A stretch of DNA of 64,000 bases from Styela clava (GCF_964204865.1 NC_135255.1:10817135-10881134); one strand, 5' to 3'. Counted from the stretch's first letter, positions 10,597 through 23,100 are shown. Notes: generated from the sequence alone by a model not told the origin. Numbers and translations: made by a program.

Positions 10597-11548
10597 TTTA
10601 ATACGAAGATGCTTTAGTGTTTCGTAGCATAAAACCAACTGAAATGCTCACATGGAGCAATTCATTTTATTCAAATGGAAATGTTGATTTTTTCTTCAGT
10701 TTTTAAAAATAATGTTTGATAAATGATGCTCTCCGAAACTTAATCACGTATTTCCTATCACAGTCAATTTTGCTGAATATAATTCAAGCCAAATTCTGGC
10801 TGTGATATACTCATTGATTGATTGCCACAATTTTTCAAATTGAATAATTCGTTTGTTTCTTTGTATAATAAATTATTGTATGACGCAATAAATGTTCGAC
10901 TGCCCTTTATATCTGCACGGTCGGGCCCACTAGAGCATTTGAATAATGTCTATTATGACAGGACTTAATCTATGTAAATTTGTATAAATTGATACAGAGT
11001 TTCCAGTTTACAAAATTTCATCAGACTCAAAAATTGTATACTTTGATTAGGTTTATAAATATTGTAAGCAAAAAACGTTTTTATGAAACGCTACCGATTG
11101 TATGCACAGTACCTTACACTTTTCGATCCTCGATATTTGATACTATTTTCGTAACAAAGTAGGTAATCCTGGAAAGCTGTTTTTGATTTTAAATTCGAAT
11201 AAATATATCAGTAGGGAAGATAATGTTATAATTTCAAACACAATATACAGCATTTTCTCAGTAATTGATCAAAATTTAAACACACTCAAAGTTTAAATTA
11301 TATACCTAAAGAACATTTCAATGAATTTTTCCCAATTACTTCCATTTTGGAAGCATGAAATTTCAAATTCTTTAATTATGCCGGGGAATTAACTGGTCCA
11401 GTCAAAAATGTTTTTGATACTAACGTACATATAAATATATATAACTTGACATGTAGATACCCCTTGAAGAAAACAAATTAGTTGCTATATAAAATAGAAA
11501 ATAAAGTGGAGTGAGGTTATGCGAAACAATTCTGAAGTAGCGAAGTGT
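10597..11548. other. Upstream flank of dehydrogenase 2, no gene seen
   Basis: Up to about 11230 this is the duplicated upstream flank shared with copy A; beyond that it is AT-rich non-coding sequence. No promoter motif is clear enough to call. Confidence 0.4.
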
Positions 11549-11830
11549 TATTGGACACGAAATGGACCCATGGATCGTTTTGTAATCACGATGTTGTTCT
11601 TTTTCCTCTTGTTGGTATTTTTATTCTTATCGTTATAAAAAATCTTTTTTGTTTTTAACTACTAGACCAATTGCTTTGATATTTTCAGTGGTTGAAGATT
11701 GTTTTTATTTCGCTAAAAGACTATTGCTTTATTTGCTCCTAAATATTCTGTAAGATTTGATATTTCTTCTAAAATGCGCTGTATAATTTTTAATTATGAG
11801 AACATGTTTTTATGACATCGTGATGGATGT
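11549..11830 (+). repeat. TGGACACG-family interspersed repeat
   Basis: It begins TTATTGGACACGAAATGGACC and continues with CATGGATCGTTTT, GACCAATTGCTTTGATATT, TTTCAGTGGTTGAAGATTG, CTATTGCTTTATTTG and ATGAGAACATGTTTTTATG. The order matches the copies at 6850 and 7231. Confidence 0.65.
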
Positions 11831-11999
11831 CTTTGTTTTAATGAGATGAATGATGCTTCCCCAGAAATAATTATGTCAATGTCACCAAAATTTTTGAATA
11901 AAATACGGCATTATTAATTGATCGGGTATGGTAGATTGTAGCTGAAACAACTGAGACTAAATATTTTGGATGAAAAACAAAAACTGTATACTTACCAGA

Positions 12000-12180
12000 T
12001 ATAGAATACTTTATTCCATAGTATTTCAAAGATAAAATACGCTGTAATGTTGATTTTCAATTCATGATTGGAACGCCTATGATTGATTGATGGTTTGAAG
12101 GAAGTTTTTGGAGACAATATGGTGTCCCAAACACCAATGCAAAGATTGGGTAATTTTTTTGGAAAATCTGCATTCATGGG
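12000..12180 (+). pseudogene. Decayed third dehydrogenase fragment (SDR C-terminal part)
   Basis: Plus-strand translation gives EYFIP, a stop, YFKDKIRCN, then FMIGTPMID, a stop and, after a frame change, NMVSQTPMQRLGN. These line up in order with the SDR segments ASEYS..K.RCNAVLPG, IETPMID and IAQTPMQRLGKPEE of the two intact copies. Stops, a frame change and loss of everything upstream and downstream show it is not functional. Its orientation is opposite to the two intact genes. Confidence 0.65.
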
Positions 12181-15100
12181 CTTTTAGTTGTTAACACAAA
12201 ACCTGCTACAGCTATGATTGAATGAATGACTTTCCGAGACGAAGTTGAGAATATTTTTTTTGATTCTAGCTTACATTAATTTTCGGATGTGGGGTTTATA
12301 TATAAGGCAGAAGAAAATGCAAGCATAAAAAATTTAACAAACCACGAAATCATATATCAAACGATATAGGTTACTTTGTTTATTCGTTTAATAGAGATCA
12401 TTAGAGGTGTTCTTTTAGGTTTTGAAGAAATGTCGACGGTGTGAGTCATCGATAAAATTTTTATTTTATTTGGTACCTTTCAATTGTTTCCATTCGTATA
12501 AACAGACTTTACTTTGGTTATAAAAATACTTAGGAAAAAGGATGGATGATAAATATTACAATCCTGTCTTGTGGCAATAAGTGACATATCAAAGTAGTGC
12601 ATTGGTAAATAGATAACAATTCATAATTCGTTCGCTAATTCATTCACTTTTGTTTATGTAGTAAGTAGTTATGTTGAATACATTTTCATCGTTTATATAA
12701 AAAAAAAATGTAACCATCCTATTTTGTTATGATTGAGACCGTCAGCAATTTTGATTTGTGAATCGAAAAATCTATACAGTAACATGATATTTAATTACGA
12801 ATGAAATTCAACTTGAAGCTGGAATTTTCTTTATTCGGTAGCTTTTGAAAGAAACCAATTTACAAAATTTTAATTAGCAGGTTGTCTTGATTCGTGATGA
12901 AGTTAAACCAACGATTTCTACAGCCATGGTATATGATCATACTTAATTAAAAATGGCCTCGGGTATAAAAATGGAAAACTAATCGTGACTCACAAAGCAC
13001 CAAGCCTTATCAATTCAGTTTGTTGAGTTTTGCAAATGGAATTAGTAATAAGTTATAATTTAAGAGCGCATAGATTGAAATTAATAATGTAAAGCAGGAA
13101 AATCAATTAAAATTTTGCATTCTTTTTTTTTTTTTGGATGTCTGTGAATTATATATTTGTTTGGCTACCATTACCCACCTGATATATACAGTATATGGAA
13201 ATTTGGATAACTGGAATATATTTGAAACAGTACTTTTCAGGGAAATGAATAAACTAATTACATTTAATAGTCAATTCAGAAAGAGTGAAAAAATATTTAA
13301 ATAGAATAGTATAGGCTAGATTGTCTATTCAATGGAATATTCTTAGAATTGTCTGAAATACATTCGCAGAATACCCAGTAAGCATTTTACTCGTCTCTTA
13401 GTGATGATGTATTGTGCCGATAAAACACTATTATGTGATTGATAGGTTATCAATATAATGGCCTATACTAATTGACAATAAAATATCAATAATAAAATAA
13501 TCATCCATCGAAATGATGCAATAATATTTAAAATCGTCTATGGGATGAGTATATGATCGATACTAAATGTAGCACTGGTTGGAAATCACCCTGTGTTTAA
13601 TTTTCTGGTATTAGTTTGTTTGCATTATCAGTCCAGATTCGTGTAAATGAATATGAGTGAAATTTACAATTACTTGATTAATTCTAAATGTAAAAATTGC
13701 CTAGCGGTTTACTTTTAATATTTTGTACGTGTAAATATTTATTCGATAGTAACTGCTTCCTTAGTAACCGTTTGAGAAATATTTATTGAACTTTCAATGT
13801 TGACTGTCTTATCAGAATTTTATTTATATAGTCTGTTCAATTCCTATTGTAAGATATAGATTTTTAGTCGAGTTCCTCCGCGTGGTTTGACTGCAGGTTC
13901 GAGTTGAAAAAAACTAAAAGATATCTTAAATAGAAACATTGTAACGTTCATACATTCAAATTTGGCTAAAAATCGCTTCTTCAGTTTAAAAATCTTTTTA
14001 ATATGAATAGGATTGCTAAAACATAGAAGTTGTTGCCGAAACAATAAGCCTGCCAAAGGCGGTAGTTTATATTTTATGATATCAGTGGCAAAATGTCTAA
14101 ATTACACTTGGACTTGTTATATATCATTTGTTGTTTTTGTTGTTCTTTTATTATACTTTCGGTTACCAAAATTTCAAAACATTTTAGTTCAACTGCTTAG
14201 TATATATATCAGTTTATTTATTTTACAATTTTATTACAACGGGCGCTATGGGAATAGTACGTTGTAGTTGATATATCATTACAGTCGTATTTCATTTAGA
14301 TTTTATCCTGTCATACATAGAACGCAAAAGTGTTTCAGGTTACCTCGCTATCTCCACGTTTGTTCTCCGAAGAAAAGCATATTAGTAATATAACAAAACA
14401 CTGTTTGATAATTGGGAAATCCCATTTATTATCTTAGACTAAATGATTTAAAGTTGTACAGCTTTGCAATGGTTAATTTCTTATAAAATATGTGATTTGT
14501 ATATATATATATATATATGTGAAATATTTGTTTTGGAAGGATTGCTTGCAATCAATCCCACACCAGACAATTTGCAGTAAGGCCAGAATGGGAATTAATT
14601 GAAGTAGTGTAGACATCACGAGCGAAATATGAGGCTCACAATGAGTATTTAATATAAAAACTAAATATTGCCTCCCCCCTTTTTTTAAAAGAGAATTCGA
14701 TATATGTCATTTAGACCAGGTTAAAAGTTATATTTAAAAAAAAAAATAGTTATTTGATAGATGAGCGCAACAGCGGAAAAAGCTAATTAGATTAGAAATT
14801 AGATATAACGTTTAGAAACTCCCAAGAGGAAATCACCGTAATTTTTGACATATTAATATTAAGCGCACTTCCGCAGTTATTAATCATACTGCCCGACGTT
14901 TCACCTGTCACCATTTTTATTTCGCTTAGATAATCTTTCATACAATTTTTTTGTAAACTAGTCAATGGGGAATTTTACTTGTACCAATGGCCAAATTTTG
15001 CTTTCATTCATTGCTGGCGGCCCGAGTCTTGGCAGTGGAACAATGATTTTACTTTATTAATCGCTGGTTACCAAAATGTGACCAGTTGTTTTGGAGTTTT

Positions 15101-16180
15101 AATAAAAATCTCCATTGATCAACTATACTCCTCGTAGTCATACTTTCCTACTTGACAGGTTATCAAACTACGGCACGATTTTAGTTTAACAATATCTTGA
15201 TTACTTTTAGTTGAGTTTCTAAAGATTATTCACACCTTCAGACAACCATTTGTCTGTGATTTCAACTTAAACTAAATTTTATTTTAGAAGCAACGTGCTT
15301 TGATTCATGGCGTGTAATCAATAAATGTCTTGAAATTATATCAAAAAAGAGCCAGACAATATACTTAAAACATTTCAATGAGATAAACTTAGAACTGTAA
15401 GTAAACTTATGGATTTATAAAACAGCGCGTTTATAGAAGCTTTCGCATACAAACAAATCATACATTTTAAAATACATTTTACTGATTATATTTAAAAGCA
15501 TATGTCATGATAACTATTTATGTACCTAAACGCGCACCTTGGTATATTCTGACGGGTTTCAGAATATGTTTATAGCAAGAAAGTTGTTCATTTATCATTC
15601 ATTTATCGAACGATGAGTATATGTGAATGCGTTAAAGGTAATGTGGGGCACTGAGAGTGATATCGCAGAAAATCGGGCATCACAATCACATATTTAGTAG
15701 GTTTCAAAATTTAGTTTCAGACTAGTTTATTATCGAAAAAGAAATGGCTGCGCTCACGAAACTTCGCGCTTGGGAAATCTGTTGTACAAGGTAATTTCCA
15801 TTACTGTGTCATTACTTTATACGGCGTGCAGAAGTAACTCCATTCTGCAGGTAATTTAATTAAAACCAAATTTGCAGAGATATGAAGGCCTATTCTTTTA
15901 TTAAAATTGGCTAGGCTGGTATTTTATAAATGGAACAAAATCGTTCTATAAGTTAACTAGGTAATTATGATACCAGGATTGTGTATTCTGAATTGAATTG
16001 GTGGATCCAAGCTTTGTCTCGTTGAGAATAAAGGCTTCGCCACAATGCGTCAGGGAACGTCAGGTATTGGAAAACTGGTTCTACTATTGTCATTGTAAAC
16101 TATTATACACACTGTTTCAAGCTTGTTGCACTTCTGTACATTTGTTTATAGCTTACATTCAGCGATTACAAAGCTAAATA
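12181..16180. other. Intergenic region, no gene recognised
   Basis: Four kilobases of AT-rich sequence with poly-T and (TA)n stretches (for example 14500-14520). Short ORFs here (13844-14056, 14013-14267) have no recognisable motifs. Sequence just upstream of 16181 is the likely promoter and 5' leader of the first receptor gene, but no core promoter element is certain. Confidence 0.4.
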
Positions 16181-18987
16181 ATGAGAATTCGTTTACAAAT
16201 TCTGCTTGTGTACATATCGATTGCTGTGGTAGCCTCAAGTTATGAAGATGCCCATCAAAACAAAAGCAGCAGTACAAGTGCTAATGCTTTCAACTTCGAT
16301 TCTGAAAACGGAAGCGGTAGCAGCGACGTAGCTTTCAACTTCGATTCTGAAAACGGAAGCGGTAGCAGCGATGACGAAATTGTTCAAGTTAACTTGGAAA
16401 CTCAAGAAAAAAAGAAAATCAAATGCCCGTTTCACGGTCCTTATGTTTCTGTGCTGAACAATCGTACAGAAGAGCTCAATTGCTGCGAATTCATAGTAGA
16501 TGATTTTCCTTATGACTGGTACACAGGTGGATATTATTTACACACTTTTTTTGAAAAACTGAAGTTATGGAAGTGCCCCGAGTTTGGCAAAGTTTGTGAC
16601 GACCGACTTTACGCTAGGTTTTCGGAGTTTTCCAATCTAGTCTACAAGTACCACTGCGATCAAGATGAGTTTCGTGAAACATGCAAATCTGTTGTAGCAG
16701 ACGCTCGCAAAGTTTCATCCGAGCTTTCCTGGGATGTCGTCACTGCAAATATGATATCATCAGAATTTAAATTGGAAGATTTGGTAAAGCCTTGTATGCA
16801 AGTTGCAATTTATGGCTCCAGATCTGGAGGATATGGATACTACCATGAGATAGTTGACGCGTTTGCACCTTTCTGTGATATCTCATGGTGCGGATTCGAT
16901 GCAAAAACAATTGAAGAAAGAGGAATAACTAGTTGGGATTGCATTACTTCTGGGTGAGTATTTTTTATTAAGAAAATTTACTCAATGAAAGGTCAGGCGC
17001 ACCCACTTAAAAATAAAGAAATTTTGATATCAGGGCGGAATTTTACGCGAAACATAAATTGTATTTTCAATTGATAAAGTATGCCTAAATGAGACAACTA
17101 TACACACTGGAAAATAAATCAAGTTACATTAGCTTTGCTGAGTGATTTCAATCTTATGAGTTACTAATGAATTTTGTCCCCCAATCGCACATTGTGTTGT
17201 ACGTTATATGATCAATATAAATAAAGATAATTATTATTTAGGTAATGTTCTCGTTTTTAATTTTTTATATTTCGAAAGTTGTTTGTTCTGAATGAGTATT
17301 CTACTTATTGTCTAATGCACATACAAAAAAATGCATAATAAGAAATTGACGTGTCATTTTGCTTAAAGCAAAAGTATAAACGTTTAATTGAAAGTCAAAA
17401 TTATTTTCTTGTATTCTCTCTATTGTTTTTTATTACATAAATTGCTAAATATTACACCTAATTGGTTATCTAACCGCGTAGTTACAATCCTCAATTAGTG
17501 AATTTTCCATTTTGAAGTTAGGAAATGTATCATATAATTATACTAAATTTTGCCTCAACAGATGTCGGGTGAACTTAATCGTCTCTGCTGTCGTCTGCGG
17601 TATACTTGCCATCATGATTGTAATCGCGAATATCACCGTCATCATCGTATTTACAACAAGTCCAAAGCTACGTAATAGTCAAGCTGTGTATAAAATATCT
17701 CTTGGTATTGCTGATATGTTGGTTGGGTTGTTTGTTATTCCAACCTTTATTTCTTCGTTGATATTGTTGTATAAATCTCCAGCAAGTATGGGAGAAATAA
17801 TGCATAAATCACAACCAAATAGTGAGGGAACCTTGCCCAGAAAATCAGGAGGAAGATTTAGCCAACGTTTTTCCATGGAGTACGTTGACTTTGTAGGATT
17901 TTTTACTATACTCTCTCTAGTTGTATCGATTTATACTCTCATGATGGCTAGCTTCGATAGATTTATGGCAATACATCAACCTCTCAGGTATGGACGACAT
18001 AACGCGAAGAGAATAGCTATATGGACTTCAATTGTACTCTGGGTATGCGCGATTCTTTTTTCTGCAATGCCCTATTTCGTTCCGGAAATGAGCTACGGCC
18101 TTTCGGCGTCTATTATGGTGGCTTCTCAAGGAGAATCGGCGTTGTATTTATACGTCGTCGCCATTGTTTTGCCACTGCTTTTTGTATGGATTACAACACT
18201 TGCCACATACTGCTCAACGAAAAACCATGCACGAAGAAGACAAACCTTGACTATACGACGCAGCAACAGTGGAGGTACAAGCAACTTGCATAATATGGAA
18301 GCCAGACTTGCACGAACGCTTGCCTCAATGGTCGGTATTTTTACGCTGTGCCTACTTCCAACAGCAATTATTTTGATCGTACCCTTTTTTCTTAGTAACA
18401 TATATCCACACCTACCGGATATGTTTGATCCTTCAGCGAATAAAATTGTTATGTCATTCGAATTTGTGGCAATTTTGATTCTAATGACAAACAGTTTATG
18501 GAATTGTTTCATCTATAACGCCAGAAATACTGATTTTAAGAACACCACCAAAGAAATGTATAGGTTGTTGCTATTCAGACTTGGTTTTGGAGTTTTCTGG
18601 AAAAAAACAAGGACTTTTGCTACCTCAACTACCCGAAGCCGGCAGTCAACATTTGCTATGACGCGTAATCAAAACATTCGAAAACACAAAAAGTTGCATA
18701 AGAAACCTTCCGAACTCACTCTCCGTACTCTTTCATCCCAAGAACACCATAGTGGCGGGCCTCCTATATCCCCAATGACGCCCACGGGAAATGGGTATGA
18801 GTTTGGCTCGACTTCGGGAAACGAATACAGATATACGAGAAATAAAAATGAAAAAGTGAACAAAACTTTTTCATCAGAAAAGGAGACAAAAACTGAAGAC
18901 GATAAGGCCGATAACGATCAGAAAATTGGCAAACTGATTGAAATTGATAGTGAAATTACATCCACACAAATTCGTGACGTCGTTTAA
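16181..18987 (+). CDS. Receptor 1: secreted cysteine-rich ectodomain joined to a class A-like 7TM GPCR (two exons)
   Basis: Predicted cell-surface receptor of 732 aa. Exon 1 (16181-16953) encodes a signal peptide, an acidic Ser/Gly linker with a tandem 15-residue duplication, and a domain with 11 cysteines (motifs WYTGGYYL, WKCPEFGKVC, RFSEFSNLVYKYHC, KPCMQVAIYG, PFCDISWCGFD, TSWDC). Exon 2 (17562-18987) encodes all seven helices. The donor TCTGG|GTGAGT and acceptor CAACAG|A give a phase-2 junction reading TSG-CRVNL. The 7TM part keeps N1.50, D2.50 (SLGIADMLVG), R3.50 (DRF), W4.50, P5.50 and P6.50. It lacks Cys3.25, an ECL2 cysteine, Asp3.32 and Trp6.48 (CLLP), and has NSLWNCFIY for NPxxY. 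ECL1 is long and basic (PRKSGGRFSQR), ICL3 has ARRRQTLTIRR, and the tail is about 150 residues. TM2 resembles aminergic receptors, but the ligand cannot be an amine by the usual Asp3.32 salt bridge. Ligand and G protein are unknown. Confidence 0.85.
16286..16375 (+). repeat. 45-bp tandem duplication inside receptor 1 ectodomain
   Basis: Two adjacent copies of a 45-bp unit (16286-16330, 16331-16375) differ at only a few bases at the end. Each encodes AFNFDSENGSGSSD plus one residue. The near identity at DNA level indicates a recent duplication. It lies before the first ectodomain cysteine, so it lengthens an acidic, Ser-Gly-containing stalk without disturbing the cysteine-rich domain. Ser-Gly in an acidic context is the kind of site used for glycosaminoglycan attachment; that use is only inference. 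Confidence 0.95.
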
Positions 18988-21900
18988 ATATGCCCTTGAA
19001 AATTTTTTTATCGGTCATATGATGACGAGTTCAAATAACTTGTCCATAATGTGAATTTATTTCAGAGCACGAGTAAATTTCATGAGGTGGTAAAGAATGG
19101 AAAATGCAGACATTCATACTTTTGGCTTAACGTTTTGTTGAGCATAGTCAATGCTATATATAAATACATATCCTAGATCACTTTGTACGTGCATTTCATC
19201 CATTAGGAATGTAAAAGATAATTAACATATCGTTCACGGCAAACGACGTACCTTATTACCAATCGAAACCAACATGTATTTATATATTTGTTTGAATTAA
19301 TGAGTTTGAATTAATATAAATTAATAATTAATTAATTTAAATTAATATCAAATTAGCCAATTATAAACTGTTATATTGCTTATATTTGTTCTGCGAAGTT
19401 TTGCTTGCACTTGCAAAACTATTCTGGTAATTTTTTCTTTATATTCATCTTACCATACATTTAATTTTTCAAATATTCTAATTTTTGATAACAACATTTT
19501 ATTCAAATTATATTGTATTATAGTGATAGAAATGAACCAGTATAGCGTGATATTAGGACAGGTAATTTACTTGGATATTGCATATAAGGCAGATTTTTTA
19601 GATATTTGATATTGTTCGTTGATAGTATTACTCTAATGATTTGTAGCATCCGTCTTTACTGATACCGTTGATTGATTATGTCCCAGGTGCACATCTTGAG
19701 GAGTTGTGTATAAATATCGTCATTTCCTTGTAACTACTGAAATAACTTGTCGTAAGACCTTTAAACACTAAGTTAAATGCGTATTCTATTTTGTTTATTT
19801 CAGCCATTGTGTATGCATTCGTGACATTAAATCGTGTATGGACTGATTTTATTCTCATCATGTATGCTAAATAAAGTATTTATATATTATTCCTTCTAAC
19901 GATCATAGTTTTGTTCTGAGTAAAATTTAAATATGATGACGACGGAAATATCATTCGATTTTGAATGGCACAAAACTTTGATTTTGTTCGATTTGCATGG
20001 TTTCATACAGTGAAGATGGGATTGGTGTTGTTCAATAGTTCTTCTCAGCATTGTTGTTGTTTTTGCTGTATCAAATGTTCGCTGGTTTTTCTGACTTTCC
20101 GACCCCTTTCGCGGTAGCTTAAAGGTGACGTATTGCGAACAATTCGAATTTGATTCTGTATATTTTTTCAAGATTTTTGGCTGCTCACATAAAGTGGACT
20201 TTGTTTTGAAAGTCAACTACCAGAAATTAATTAGTGTGATCCGTTGATGACGTCGTACTGCGAAAAGGCATTCAGACATGGCATGTAGACTATATTTGAA
20301 TTAGCTGATAAATATATGTTGTGGTAATTTATTCCAATGCCTGTTCGATGTGTTGTAGTTCGTGGCTACTGAAGAATTCACAATGACGATCTGTATTTAT
20401 ATGAATTCCCTGAGCATGAAACAAGGAGAAAAGTATGACATTTTTTTCAACTAACCTCTTTTGATTTTCCCATGAAACACACAAAGACATCTAATTTGAA
20501 GCGACCATTTAAGCCATATGCGACCATATGTTGAAGTTGTTCCAAACTTCTGCACTACAGTCCAAAACAACAACACCTCAAATAGGTTTTATTTCTATTC
20601 TGGTATATGACATTCCACCATGCGATTACAAGTTTTCTATCATACAGAATTTATTAATTTCATTAAATATTTCCTCATGATTCTCGATGGTCCGATGCCT
20701 CGTGTTATATATATAGCGCTGACCTTATAAGGTCGGATTTATCATTCCAGACATTTCACTGCAAACAAGGCTGTATGAGCTTCCACTAATAAACAAGGGA
20801 CAACTCTATTTTGGATGTACCGAAAAGCTTTAGATACAGTGATGACCGGACCTAAACGATTCTCTTATTCTGGAAACGACACGGAATTGGTATTGGAAGC
20901 TTACATTTTTTCTAAGCATTCTCCGTCATCATTCCACAAAGGATTAGTTCGTGGTGTGCCGGAGGAAGTACAATGGGGATGCTATGAAATTGACAATGAT
21001 TGAACTTGAACATTTCGCAGCGCTGGAGATCAGTAACATAAGATTGGTAAACTTACTAAGTATCGTATACCAGTGGAATCCCAGCATTGTGTTGGTGTGT
21101 ATGGATGAAGCAATCCTCCAATCTTTTTTTCAGTTAACATTATTATGCAACAAAACAGTGTTGGATGCTGAGCATCACTTATCTGTCTGTCGATATCATC
21201 CTGTACTCGTGTATGCTATTTTTATTATTTTAATTCGTACAGTACATGCTTTCCAGGTCACACTGCTATTAACAACACAGTCAAGCTAGGTGTCAACAGC
21301 CGTCTTCCTCGACACTACTTTCATATTCGAAGCTACTCATCCTTTCCATACACTCCGGTACTCAAATATTTAACAGATCCTGAATCTGTAGTATATGAAA
21401 ACATGAAATGCATTCATTTATTTCATCAGTCTGAAGTTGGTTAATATAACAGTGTGACTTGATAGCATCATACCTCGATCGAATACTATATCAAACAGCC
21501 GAGAAAGGAAATAAAGTTGTAAAAACTGACTTCAGAATCTGTTTTTCAAATCCCATGTTAGACTGATAGTACCGGTATGTCCATCACATAATATTTTATT
21601 GCTTGATTGCCTGAGGTCCATTTTTTATGTATTTCTGTTCACCCCTACTTTATTGTTTTAAATTTTATGAAACTACATGACGATGGAATTAAATACAAAA
21701 AACAGATATTGAACAACCTACTCGTGAATAGTTACGGAAAGAGTTCTGAGTATTACGCCAACAGAGACCGTTTCCGAACTGCGGTCAATTTTGGTTAAAT
21801 TTTTTCATTTAAATTGGTAGAAAATGAAACAAAGCCGACTTCATTTAAATAAGGAGAATTCAAAACTGTGCTTTTATCGTGGATCAATAAGTGTGTTTCC

Positions 21901-22315
21901 ATAAGCAATATTAGTTGCGCAGACTAGGACTCGCATTTTTATATGGTTAACGATGTGACAAATCCTAGTACGTCTTAGTCCCTCACCGGGCCTAGGCTCC
22001 AGTAGGGTTTAAAACGTATTTTAAATTGAAAGGTGTTGTCAAGAGAAGTAGTACGTACGGCCCCCCCAAACGTTTTAAGGTAATTAAAAAACGCACGTAC
22101 ACACATACACATACAATCACACAGACAAAATAAAATCGGAAGAGAGAATAAAGAAGAAACATAAGATATATTATATAAAAAAAATAGACATAAAGAAAAT
22201 GAATTGTTACCCATGATCCTAATTTTATTTGTTTAGTAGGCTACAGGTGTAAATAGAATGAAATATATACCTATATTCCATCCATATTTCCTCCGGTTCT
22301 TTTTCGGTTTCCTAG
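18988..22315. other. Intergenic region, no gene recognised
   Basis: AT-rich non-coding sequence, including a TTAAT-rich stretch at 19285-19360. ORFs at 20815-21289 and 19896-20216 show no recognisable family motifs. They are listed among rejected items. Confidence 0.4.
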
Positions 22316-22432
22316 TCAGTCAACGCCAGTAATGTCCCCAGCCTCCTTATTCTTCTGGTATATACCCAGATCACTAACGCCTGTACCATGTACCGCATAG
22401 AAGAACGCTAACAAAGTCCATACGCTAGCCAT
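22316..22432 (-). CDS. Possible short secreted peptide (38 aa), speculative
   Basis: The frame begins MASVWTLLAFFYAVHGTGVS, which looks like a signal peptide with a cleavage site near HGTG, followed by about 20 polar residues (DLGIYQKNKEAGDITGVD) and a stop. Directly before the ATG is a splice-acceptor-like run (TTTAATAATATTTTTAG|AATG). This would suit an internal exon start or a trans-splice site. There are no cysteines or dibasic sites, no recognised family and no neighbour that explains it. It could equally be a chance ORF. Confidence 0.2.
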   Translation of the reverse strand: MASVWTLLAFFYAVHGTGVSDLGIYQKNKEAGDITGVD

Positions 22433-22732
22433 TCTAAAAATATTATTAAACAGAAAGAAAAAAAAGAAATTTAAAAAATAGCTGCAAGAATAAGAAACAG
22501 CAATTACCGTATACGTATGGTATAGCAGATTGATAAGCAGTGGAGAGGGAAATCCCAAAGACCCAGTCAGGGAAACACAGCTAATATTTAATTTCATATG
22601 ATAAGGCTACATTCTACACGATATTTCAATGAGGATGTATATGCCATGGAGTTCTGTGCATTTAACGAGAGATGGCGCCGTTGAGTTATTCATTCTAACC
22701 GTAATCTAACGGGAAACCAACTGATAGACAAA

Positions 22733-23100
22733 TATGTTGAGACTTTTCATTTTTTGATAAGCTTTTCTCTTTATTCACAGGACGAATTGCATTGCATTTT
22801 TCAGTGGTTGTATTTGTAACGATTATATTTGTCGCTAGACGGCTATTGCTTATTTGCAAGAATTACTGCGTGCTCTATGGCATTGCTATGAGATTCGTTT
22901 TTTATGCGATGACGTCATTAACAAAAAAAATGACGCATCTTGTGGCGATTCGCGTTCACTGCATTCTGGTGATCAGGCGAAGTCGTTAAGACTACGGTAC
23001 CGGATGTATGCCGTGAATGATTGCATACCCGTACTACTTCGCTTTGCTTTCGTGTTCATATATATATTCAAGCATTGTCCTCTTGTTACTACTGTGATCA
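22733..23100 (+). repeat. TGGACACG-family repeat, right part
   Basis: It contains the core GGACGAATTGCATTGCAT, TTTTTCAGTGGTTG and GATGACGTCATTA, and ends TTGCTTTCGTGTTCATATAT, ATTCAAGCATTG, TCCTCTTGTTA. That end is the same as at 8290-8345 and, inverted, at 40876. The TGGACACG left end is not present or is too diverged. Confidence 0.55.

Larger units (their letters stand above)
6720..11230. repeat. Segmental duplication, copy B (carries dehydrogenase 2 and later insertions)
   Basis: This is the counterpart of about 330-2500. It is longer because two insertions interrupt it: about 6800-8345 (TGGACACG-family repeats) and 8704-9488 (hAT relic). The flanks of each insertion rejoin smoothly when compared with copy A. 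For example, GGTCCAATTTT follows directly on the ATGAAATAT segment in copy A. Confidence 0.75.

Noticed and set aside
13880-13900. tRNA-like GGTTCGAGT near 13890 and GGTTCGATA near 57230
   Set aside because: No matching acceptor, D or anticodon arms were found around either T-loop-like string.
20815-21289. Two overlapping ORFs with fairly protein-like composition (GPKRFSYSGNDTELVLEAYI)
   Set aside because: No family motif, splice context or paralogue supports them; left as intergenic.
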